Positions 1-6,213 of a stretch of DNA of 13,966 bases are shown here, piece after piece. Each line of letters begins with the position of its first letter. The first letter of the stretch is position 1. The notes under the pieces are model-generated. The model did not search any database and was not told the origin of the DNA. It saw only the letters and a program-made list of their open reading frames with translations. Source of the DNA: Cycloclasticus sp. (GTDB lineage Bacteria > Pseudomonadota > Gammaproteobacteria > Methylococcales > Cycloclasticaceae); assembly GCA_018066825.1 (NCBI GenBank), contig JAGPVU010000069.1, positions 1 to 13,966 on the forward strand. The letters run 5' to 3'. Made by a program: the position numbers and the translations under genes.

Positions 1-45
1 ACCAATTACTAGGGATTCACCAACTTTACGTGTCAAAATTAACAT
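1..45 (-). CDS. csrA: Carbon storage regulator CsrA, N-terminal fragment (cut by window edge)
   Basis: Only the first 15 codons are present; they read MLILTRKVGESLVIG, the near-invariant start of the CsrA/RsmA family, forming the first beta strands of the RNA-binding dimer. CsrA is a small (about 60 residue) cytoplasmic protein that binds GGA motifs in mRNA leaders and changes their translation or stability. The ATG is preceded by GGAG at 51-54 with a 5-nt spacer. It lies 123 nt downstream of the lysC stop on the same strand, the lysC-csrA order seen in many gammaproteobacteria. The remaining three quarters of the gene, including the C-terminal strand with the conserved RNA-contacting arginine, lie off the window. 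Identification rests on this short but very characteristic N-terminus. Confidence 0.88.
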   Translation of the reverse strand, partial: MLILTRKVGESLVIG

Positions 46-168
46 AATATCTCCGTTTTTGCTTTAATACCTTAAAGCGTTGCCAGCCCTACTCGATTCA
101 TTATTGTTATTTTTATAGCCGCGCATTGTATCATAGCGAATTACTCGCCGGCACCTCTTAAATGCAGA
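46..168 (-). promoter_or_regulatory. lysC-csrA spacer with candidate csrA promoter elements
   Basis: The 123-nt spacer has no hairpin followed by a T-run after lysC, so read-through from lysC is possible. On the minus strand it holds three -10-like hexamers: TATGAT (130-135), TACAAT (125-130) and TATAAA (112-117). Only the last has a passable -35, TTCGCT at 17-bp spacing (3 of 6 matches to TTGACA). The csrA ribosome binding site contains ACGGA (52-56), which fits the core ANGGA motif bound by CsrA, so autoregulation is possible. No single promoter can be chosen with confidence. Confidence 0.3.
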
Positions 169-1389
169 TTATTCTGCCGATAAACCAAAAGACTCATGAA
201 GCGTTCGTACAGCAAGTTCTAAATACTTTTCATCGACAACCACAGATATTTTAATTTCAGAGGTCGAGATCATTCGAATATTAATCCCCTCGTCTGCTAA
301 GGCGCTAAACATTTGACTGGCAATCCCCGCGTGTGAACGCATGCCAACACCCACAATCGATACTTTTACAATCTTGTCATCGCCCGTTACTTTTTTTGCA
401 CCCAAGTCTTGGCAAATATTTTGCAATATTTGCATGGTTTTGGGGTAGTCATTCCGGTGCACTGTAAAGGTAAAGTCTGTGGTTTTATCTTCAGCTATGT
501 TTTGCACAATCATATCAATTTCGATATTCGCATCGGATATCGGCTTTAATATTGCCGCAGCAACACCGGGCATATCGGGCACGCCTTCTAAGGTTACTTT
601 TGCCTCATCACGATTAAACGCAATGCCTGAAATTAATGCTTTTTCCATGTCGTCGTCCTCATAAGTAATTAACGTGCCTTCACCTTCATCAAAGGTGGAC
701 AGTACACGCAAGGGAACATTGTATTTACCGGCAAATTCTACCGAGCGAATTTGCAAAATCTTTGAGCCTAAACTGGCCATTTCTAACATTTCTTCGAAGG
801 TTATTTTGTTAAGCCTTCTTGCCTTTGGTTCAACTCTTGGGTCGGTTGTGTAGACACCATCTACATCTGTATAAATACGGCATTCATCCGCCTTTAACGC
901 CGCAGCCAGTGCCACTGCAGTGGTATCCGAGCCACCGCGCCCCAACGTGGTTATCGCGCCGTTTTTGGTCACCCCTTGGAAACCCGCAACCACCACAATA
1001 CGACCTGCTGCTAGGTCGGCTTGAATATTATCGGTGATAATTTCCTCAATTCGGGCCTTACCGTGTGCTTCATCGGTAATAATTTTTACTTGCCCGCCAG
1101 TGTACGACACCGCGTCTTGTCCAAGCTCTTCTAGCGCCATGCATAACAAAGCAATGGTCACCTGTTCACCGGTCGATAATAGAACATCCATTTGCTTGGC
1201 AGACGGCGTAGCTTGCATTTGTTTTGCCAGCTCAGTCATGCGATTGGTTTCGCCACTCATTGCGGAAACAACAACGACCAATTGATCGCCGTTTGCTTTT
1301 TTACAAGCAACTAGTTTTTTTGCGACGTTTTGTATTTTTTCTGTTGTTCCAACAGATGTGCCGCCGTATTTATGGACGTGTAAACTCAT
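169..1389 (-). CDS. lysC: Aspartate kinase (aspartokinase)
   Basis: This cytoplasmic enzyme phosphorylates L-aspartate with ATP, the first committed step towards lysine, threonine, methionine and diaminopimelate. At 406 residues it is a monofunctional aspartokinase with no homoserine dehydrogenase domain. The amino-acid kinase domain shows KYGGTS (residues 7-12), LSTGEQ (71-76), TTLGRGGSDTTA (147-158) and YTDVDGVYTTDPR (173-185). Two ACT domains follow, at roughly 264-335 and 348-406, with the conserved MRSHAGIASQMFSAL stretch; these normally bind lysine and/or threonine for feedback inhibition. Which effector applies here cannot be read from the sequence. The ATG lies 12 nt after the alaS stop with no close Shine-Dalgarno sequence (AAAGGG is about 16 nt away), suggesting coupling to alaS. 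A separate beta subunit from an internal start, as in Bacillus, is possible but not shown. Confidence 0.97.
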   Translation of the reverse strand: MSLHVHKYGGTSVGTTEKIQNVAKKLVACKKANGDQLVVVVSAMSGETNRMTELAKQMQATPSAKQMDVLLSTGEQVTIALLCMALEELGQDAVSYTGGQVKIITDEAHGKARIEEIITDNIQADLAAGRIVVVAGFQGVTKNGAITTLGRGGSDTTAVALAAALKADECRIYTDVDGVYTTDPRVEPKARRLNKITFEEMLEMASLGSKILQIRSVEFAGKYNVPLRVLSTFDEGEGTLITYEDDDMEKALISGIAFNRDEAKVTLEGVPDMPGVAAAILKPISDANIEIDMIVQNIAEDKTTDFTFTVHRNDYPKTMQILQNICQDLGAKKVTGDDKIVKVSIVGVGMRSHAGIASQMFSALADEGINIRMISTSEIKISVVVDEKYLELAVRTLHESFGLSAE

Positions 1390-1401
1390 ATTGTTATTTT
1401 T

Positions 1402-4011
1402 CTACCCTTTCAAATGTTGTTTAACCCAATCAGGTACCGATTGTAATGCCCCGTCTAATGCCGCTGGGTTATCGCCACCCGCTTGCGCCATATCGGGTCG
1501 CCCTCCGCCTTTACCACCCACCTGTAAGGCGACTGAATTGACTAAATCCCCGGCCTTTATTCGTTTGGTTTGATCTTTTGAAACCCCTGCAATCAGGGTT
1601 ATTTTGTCATTATCCACGGTCGCTAGGACAATCGCCGCTTGGTTTAATTTATTTTTTAACTGATCAACTAGATCACGCAAAGTTTTTACATCGGCGCCTT
1701 CAACCTTAGCGGCCAACACCTTAATGCCATCCACATCGACAGCTTGACTCGCTAAATCTCCACTGGCGCTTTTCGCTAATTGGGTTTTTAACAGCTCCAA
1801 TTCTTTTTCTAATGTTTTGTTTTTTTCTTGCAGTTGACCGACTTTTTCTAGCGTCATATCACGATTTGCTTTCACTAAACCGCCAATTTTTTGTAATAAT
1901 TTATCGCTTTCTTCAACCCAATTAAGTGCACCCTCGCCTGCAATGGCTTCAATACGTCGTACACCGGATGCAACACCTGACTCTGATGTTATTTTAATAA
2001 AGCCAACATCACCTAGACGATTAACGTGCGTACCACCACACAATTCAGTCGAAAAATCGCCCATCTTTAATACCCGAACTTTATCACCATACTTTTCACC
2101 AAACAGCGCCATCGCACCATTAGCTATCGCCGTTTCTTGATCGGTTATTTGCGTTTCAACCTCAGCATTCAAACGAACTTGCTCATTGACTGCACGTTCA
2201 ATCTGACGTAATTGTTTATTGCTAATGGGCTCGAAATGGCTAAAGTCAAAACGTAAACGATTGGCCCCAACTAAGGAACCTTTTTGAGTGACGTGCTCAC
2301 CCAACACCTTCCGTAACGCGGCATGTAATAAATGGGTAGCAGAATGATTGGCTGCCGTGGCGACACGTTTATTTGCATTCACTGAGGCAGTCACTGATTC
2401 ATCCGCCGTTAATTGACCTTTAATTAAACGGCCAATATGAAAGTAGGTATCGCCTTGTTTTTGTACGTCTGACACCTCAAACACCGCTGTTGATGTTGTA
2501 ATAACACCTAGGTCGCCAACCTGACCGCCGGACTCAGCGTAAAAAGGTGTTCGGTCCAGTACTAAATAAGCCGACTCCCCTTCTAGCAACGTTGTTACCG
2601 CCTCGGCCTGCTTAAATATGCCTTTTAATGACGCCTCAGATTGTAACGATTGGTACCCTACAAACTCACTGACCCAGTTTAAATTAGGCAATGCATCTGT
2701 ATTGGCTGAAAACGAACTGGCCGATCTAGCCCGCTCACGCTGAGCTTGCATGGCGCGATCAAAACCGGCCATATCTACCGTTAGATCGTTTTCTCGGGCA
2801 TAATCTGCGGTTAAATCAATCGGAAAACCAAACGTGTCGTAAAGTTTAAACGCAGTTTCACCGTCGATGGTTTTATTGCTTAAGTTTTTAGTATTATCCT
2901 GTAGTAACTTCATGCCTTGCTCAAGGGTTTCAGCAAAGCGCTGCTCTTCCTTCAGTAAAATATTGCTGATTCTATCGGCTTTTTCCGCTAGCTCGGGGTA
3001 GGCCTCTGCCATTTCTTCGACCAAAGGCGTTACCAACTTGTGAAAAAAAGCGTGTTTAGTGTCCAACTTATAACCATGACGAATCGCGCGCCTAATGATG
3101 CGTCTAAGTACATAGCCTCGCCCTTCGTTAGATGGCAACACATCATCAATTATTAAAAAAGCGCAGGAACGGATATGGTCGACTAATACACGTAAAGAGG
3201 TGTGACTTAAATTGTCGGTGTTTGTTAATTTAGACGCCGCTTTAATCAGCGCTTGGAACATATCTATATCGTAGTTGTTATGCACCCCTTGTAACACCGC
3301 AGCGACTCTTTCCAGCCCCATACCTGTATCAACCGATGGTTTAGGTAAGTCTGTCAACTCACCTTTCGCGTTGCGGTTGTACTGCATAAACACTAGGTTC
3401 CAAATTTCAACGTAGCGATCACCGTCTTCTTCAGGTGTTCCCGGAGGCCCACCCGCCACGTCTTCGCCGTGGTCATAAAAAATTTCTGAACAAGGGCCAC
3501 AAGGACCTGTGTCACCCATTGACCAAAAATTATCTTTGGCACCAATTCGCGATAAACGATCTGGACTTACGCCAATCTCATTCAACCAAATGTCTGCCGC
3601 TTCAGGGTCTTCATCAAACACCGTAACCCATAGTTTTTCAGCCGGAATTTCTAATTCATTGACTAAAAATCCCCAGGCGTATTGAATCGCTTCGCGTTTA
3701 AAGTAATCGCCAAAGCTAAAGTTACCTAACATTTCAAAAAAGGTGTGATGACGCGCGGTGTAACCCACATTTTCAAGGTCATTGTGCTTACCACCCGCTC
3801 TAACACAGCGCTGCGAAGACGTTGCCTTGGTATAAGCCCGCGTTTCTTGCCCCAGAAACGCCTCTTTAAACTGCACCATACCGGCATTAGTAAACAGCAA
3901 GGTTGGATCATTAGCGGGTACTAACGAACTCGAAGGGACAATATGATGCCCTTGCTTTTCAAAATAGTTTAAAAAAGCTGAGCGAATATCAGCACTACTT
4001 AAATTTTTCAT
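1402..4011 (-). CDS. alaS: Alanine-tRNA ligase
   Basis: Charges tRNA-Ala with alanine in the cytoplasm and hydrolyses mischarged Ser/Gly-tRNA-Ala. At 869 residues it is full length (E. coli 876). The class II catalytic core is visible from residue 1: RCVRAGGKHNDLENVG (68-83), GDTGPCGPCSEIF (166-178) and MGLERV (231-236). The editing domain carries the zinc ligands: H556 and H560 in NHSATH, C658 and H662 in CGGTH. A helical coiled-coil linker spans about 695-747. The C-Ala domain ends with GGKGGGRPDMAQAGG (about 832-846), typical of the family. The ATG follows the recX stop by 17 nt with a weak AGG about 11 nt upstream. The gene lies between recX and lysC as in many gammaproteobacteria, and no separate promoter is evident in the short gap. 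Confidence 0.98.
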   Translation of the reverse strand: MKNLSSADIRSAFLNYFEKQGHHIVPSSSLVPANDPTLLFTNAGMVQFKEAFLGQETRAYTKATSSQRCVRAGGKHNDLENVGYTARHHTFFEMLGNFSFGDYFKREAIQYAWGFLVNELEIPAEKLWVTVFDEDPEAADIWLNEIGVSPDRLSRIGAKDNFWSMGDTGPCGPCSEIFYDHGEDVAGGPPGTPEEDGDRYVEIWNLVFMQYNRNAKGELTDLPKPSVDTGMGLERVAAVLQGVHNNYDIDMFQALIKAASKLTNTDNLSHTSLRVLVDHIRSCAFLIIDDVLPSNEGRGYVLRRIIRRAIRHGYKLDTKHAFFHKLVTPLVEEMAEAYPELAEKADRISNILLKEEQRFAETLEQGMKLLQDNTKNLSNKTIDGETAFKLYDTFGFPIDLTADYARENDLTVDMAGFDRAMQAQRERARSASSFSANTDALPNLNWVSEFVGYQSLQSEASLKGIFKQAEAVTTLLEGESAYLVLDRTPFYAESGGQVGDLGVITTSTAVFEVSDVQKQGDTYFHIGRLIKGQLTADESVTASVNANKRVATAANHSATHLLHAALRKVLGEHVTQKGSLVGANRLRFDFSHFEPISNKQLRQIERAVNEQVRLNAEVETQITDQETAIANGAMALFGEKYGDKVRVLKMGDFSTELCGGTHVNRLGDVGFIKITSESGVASGVRRIEAIAGEGALNWVEESDKLLQKIGGLVKANRDMTLEKVGQLQEKNKTLEKELELLKTQLAKSASGDLASQAVDVDGIKVLAAKVEGADVKTLRDLVDQLKNKLNQAAIVLATVDNDKITLIAGVSKDQTKRIKAGDLVNSVALQVGGKGGGRPDMAQAGGDNPAALDGALQSVPDWVKQHLKG

Positions 4012-4028
4012 TTCGTTAAAAACCTGCG

Positions 4029-4484
4029 TTAAGGCAATTGATTGAATAGTTTTCTAATCATGTCGAGTGTAAATCCCTTGTGTTGCAAAAACCGCGTCCG
4101 TTTGGCTCGCTCTTTCATATCTGTTGGCGCACATGAGCCATATTTCTTAACGTGCAAGCCCATTAGCACGTCAAACCAATCGGGCTGTTGCTCAAACACG
4201 TCGTTGATGCTGGCGTCGATGCCACGCTCTTTTAATTCATACTGTATGCGGCTTGGTCCGTAACCTTTTTGTATTTGAGATCGCGCATAACTTTCTGCAA
4301 AGCGTTGATTGCTTTGCCAACCATTACTGGCAAACTCGGCCAATACATCATCAATTTCGTCTTTTTCAAAGCCTTTTTTTACCAGCTTTTGTTTAAGCTC
4401 TCGCTGGCTATGTTCGCGCCTCGTCAGCAAAGCTAAACAATTTTCCCTTAGCTTTGCTGCTCGTTTTTTCTCCTTGTCGTTCAG
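4029..4484 (-). CDS. recX: RecX, RecA regulatory protein (likely non-AUG start)
   Basis: RecX binds RecA filaments and modulates their extension and recombinase activity. The protein is rich in charged helices with three-helix RecX repeats: a LLTRREHSQREL segment near the N-terminus, an SNGWQSNQRFAESYARSQIQKGYGPSRIQYELKERGID core, and a C-terminal repeat ending in FNQLP. The frame has no ATG or GTG near its beginning. The first usable start by standard rules is TTG at 4428-4430 (133 aa), but the codons upstream of it, KRAAKLRENCLA, continue the usual RecX N-terminus. I therefore place the start at CTG 4482-4484, giving 151 aa, close to the family's usual size. That CTG overlaps the recA stop as CTGA, with AAAGG 9 nt upstream, suggesting coupled translation. 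An in-frame TGA at 4488-4490 rules out anything longer. The product is sure; the start is inferred. Confidence 0.85.
   Translation of the reverse strand: MNDKEKKRAAKLRENCLALLTRREHSQRELKQKLVKKGFEKDEIDDVLAEFASNGWQSNQRFAESYARSQIQKGYGPSRIQYELKERGIDASINDVFEQQPDWFDVLMGLHVKKYGSCAPTDMKERAKRTRFLQHKGFTLDMIRKLFNQLP
4425..4459 (-). promoter_or_regulatory. Perfect 12-bp hairpin at the recA-recX junction
   Basis: The arms CAGCAAAGCTAA (4425-4436) and TTAGCTTTGCTG (4448-4459) are perfect reverse complements around an 11-nt loop. In the recA-recX transcript the hairpin begins 21 nt after the recA stop and lies inside the recX 5' coding region; its 3' arm contains the alternative TTG start at 4428-4430. No U-run follows, so it is not a typical intrinsic terminator. 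A role in holding recX below recA, by slowing ribosomes, hiding the TTG or marking an RNA processing site, is inference. Confidence 0.65.
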
Positions 4485-5536
4485 GCCTCAGCGCCTTTTT
4501 CGCTCAAATCGCTTTGTGGCCGAGTTGACGGTTCAAACGGTTTTTTTTCTGGTAGCAGTGCTAAGCGAATATTGGCTTCTAACTCAGACGCCTTATCTTT
4601 ATTTTCCTTGAAAAAGACTTTGGCGTTATCTTTACCTTGGCCAATTTTAATCCCTTCATAACTGTACCAAGAGCCTGCTTTTTCGACTAAGTCCAGGCTG
4701 ACACCTAAATCGATTAATTCGCCTTCTCTTGAAACACCTTCACCGTAAAGGATTTCAAATTCTGCCTTTTTAAAGGGGGGAGCTACTTTGTTTTTTACAA
4801 CCTTGACGCGGGTTTCGTTACCTAAAATTTCATCACCCTTTTTAATCGCTCCGATGCGACGAATGTCTAGTCGAACCGAAGAGTAAAACTTGAGTGCATT
4901 ACCACCTGTCGTCGTTTCTGGGTTACCAAACATCACACCGATTTTCATCCGAATTTGGTTGATGAACACCACCAAGGTGTTTGAACGTTTAATGTTACCG
5001 GTTAATTTACGTAACGCTTGTGACATTAAACGCGCCTGCAAGCCCACGTGGTGATCACCCATATCGCCTTCGATCTCTGCTTTTGGTGTTAACGCCGCAA
5101 CAGAGTCAACAACCACCATATCGACAGCACCTGAGCGCACCAACATGTCAACAATTTCTAAGGCCTGCTCACCAGTATCTGGTTGCGACACCAACAATTC
5201 ATCCATATTAACGCCAATTTTATCCGCATACACAGGGTCCAGTGCGTGCTCAGCATCAACAAAGGCTGCTGTGCCACCCGCTTTTTGACACTGCGCAATA
5301 GTTTCAAGGGTTAAGGTCGTTTTACCGGATGATTCTGGACCATAAATTTCCACCACACGGCCGCGCGGCAAACCACCTACACCTAGGGCAACGTCCAAGG
5401 CGATCGAACCGGTTGAATAGGTTTCAATATCGGGAATCGCAGTGCCGTCACCCATTCGCATAACGGAGCCCTTACCAAACTGTTTTTCAATTTGTAATAA
5501 CGCGGCACTCAGTGCTTTTTTCTTGTTCTCATCCAT
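4481..5536 (-). CDS. recA: RecA recombinase
   Basis: ATP-dependent strand-exchange protein for homologous recombination, and co-protease for LexA in the SOS response. The 351 residues match the family length. Visible features are the N-terminal oligomerisation helix (1-33), Walker A GPESSGKT (66-73), AEHALDP (about 95-101), Walker B VVVDSVAAL (141-149, with D144), the L1 region EIEGDMGDHHVGLQARLMSQALRK split around residues 154-177, the conserved FINQIRMKIGVMFGNPET run (191-208) and L2 TTTGGNALKFYSS (208-220). The C-terminal tail is acidic and short. The start is firm: AAAGGGG (5544-5550) lies 7 nt before the ATG. It is downstream of pncC with a 115-nt gap that carries its own promoter candidates, and it overlaps recX by its stop codon. 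No canonical SOS box is seen upstream. Confidence 0.99.
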   Translation of the reverse strand: MDENKKKALSAALLQIEKQFGKGSVMRMGDGTAIPDIETYSTGSIALDVALGVGGLPRGRVVEIYGPESSGKTTLTLETIAQCQKAGGTAAFVDAEHALDPVYADKIGVNMDELLVSQPDTGEQALEIVDMLVRSGAVDMVVVDSVAALTPKAEIEGDMGDHHVGLQARLMSQALRKLTGNIKRSNTLVVFINQIRMKIGVMFGNPETTTGGNALKFYSSVRLDIRRIGAIKKGDEILGNETRVKVVKNKVAPPFKKAEFEILYGEGVSREGELIDLGVSLDLVEKAGSWYSYEGIKIGQGKDNAKVFFKENKDKASELEANIRLALLPEKKPFEPSTRPQSDLSEKGAEA

Positions 5537-5651
5537 TTGCTATCCCCTTTATAAAGCCCCTGCTTCATGCAAAAGCGGTTATCTTAATTAATCGTAAATT
5601 ATCACACAAACTAGGTGTTCAGTATAAGGGTTTTCTACCTTAAGATGCTCA
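5537..5651 (-). promoter_or_regulatory. recA promoter and leader region
   Basis: The pncC-recA gap holds two overlapping promoter candidates on the minus strand. One is TATACT (5621-5626), 17 bp, GATAAT (5598-5603), with an extended-10 TG just upstream. The other is TTGTGT (5604-5609), 17 bp, TAAGAT (5581-5586). An imperfect dyad, ACAC-N7-GTGT (5604-5618), overlaps both and could be an operator. The gammaproteobacterial LexA consensus CTGT-N8-ACAG does not occur. The leader also contains a CTTTATAAAG palindrome next to the ribosome binding site. Which promoter is used is not decided by the sequence. Confidence 0.45.
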
Positions 5652-6137
5652 TTACGAGAGACTATCTATCATCAACTGCAAGGCGGTCTCTACGGTCTGT
5701 TGGCGGATTTTCTCACGGTCGCCTTTAAAAAACTTTTTAAAGCTGCGTGACTCTGATGTTAAATGCTTAACCGCAAACCATACCAAGCCTATCGGCTTAT
5801 CTGATGAGCCACCTGCTGGGCCAGCTATACCGGTAATAGACAGCGCCAAACTTGCATTAAATACGCTTTGCGCTCCGTTTGCCAACTGCTCGGCAACTTG
5901 TGGGCTAACCGCCCCAAATTGTTCGAGCTGTGTAGTATCCACGTTAAGCAAATCCCGCTTGGCCTTATTACTGTAACAAATCACACCACCCAGAAACCAC
6001 TCGCTACTGCCTGCCTGATCTGTCAGCACTTTTGATAGCCAACCACCACTACAGGACTCTGCTAAAGCCAGTGTTTTATTTTGCTTTAATAGTAAGCCAG
6101 CTAGCTGTTCACAATGTTCATTTATTTTATTATTCAC
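5652..6137 (-). CDS. pncC: NMN amidohydrolase PncC (CinA C-terminal domain family)
   Basis: Family members deamidate nicotinamide mononucleotide to nicotinate mononucleotide, recycling the NMN released by NAD-dependent DNA ligase; many genomes annotate them as CinA or YgaD. The 161-residue protein is the stand-alone domain, without the N-terminal MoaB-like part of full CinA. It shows AESCSGG (26-32), the motif GGVICYSNKAKRDLL, GAVSPQVAEQLA and SITGIAGPAGGSSDKPIG, all typical. I choose GTG at 6135-6137: AAAAGG (6147-6152) sits 9 nt upstream, the resulting length is close to E. coli PncC (165), and the extra 17 residues from a TTG at 6186-6188 look hydrophobic and unlike the family. It heads the pncC-recA-recX unit and is divergent from mutS. 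Enzyme activity is inferred from the family. Confidence 0.93.
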   Translation of the reverse strand: MNNKINEHCEQLAGLLLKQNKTLALAESCSGGWLSKVLTDQAGSSEWFLGGVICYSNKAKRDLLNVDTTQLEQFGAVSPQVAEQLANGAQSVFNASLALSITGIAGPAGGSSDKPIGLVWFAVKHLTSESRSFKKFFKGDREKIRQQTVETALQLMIDSLS

Positions 6138-6213
6138 GATTTTTAACCTTTTAATAGCTGCCAATAGTCCAATAAAATACGCTGCCAATCTGCAAGCTTG
6201 TTAAACTACTCAT
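6138..6213. promoter_or_regulatory. Divergent pncC/mutS promoter spacer with a 9-bp direct repeat
   Basis: This 76-bp spacer must serve both directions. Towards mutS, TAAAAT (6173-6178) is a fair -10 with a weak TTTAAT -35 (6150-6155, 17 bp away), and TAAACT (6202-6207) lies only 6 nt before the mutS ATG. Towards pncC, TTGGCA (5 of 6 matches to -35) is followed by a poor -10. GCTGCCAAT occurs twice, at 6157-6165 and 6181-6189, 24 bp apart, and could be a pair of protein sites or chance. The pncC ribosome binding site is at 6147-6152. Confidence 0.35.

Noticed and set aside
160..182. Inverted repeat GCAGA-ATAA-TCTGC over the lysC stop codon
   Set aside because: Only five pairs and no following T-run; not convincing as a terminator.
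479..1573. Several open frames on the plus strand opposite lysC and the end of alaS
   Set aside because: They lie wholly inside strongly conserved genes on the other strand, show no recognisable domains and have no ribosome binding sites; they are products of the opposite strand's codon pattern.
6138..6188. Longer pncC starting at TTG 6186-6188
   Set aside because: It adds 17 residues unlike the family, leaves only 25 bp to the mutS ATG, and is far less well supported than GTG 6135-6137 with AAAAGG 9 nt upstream.
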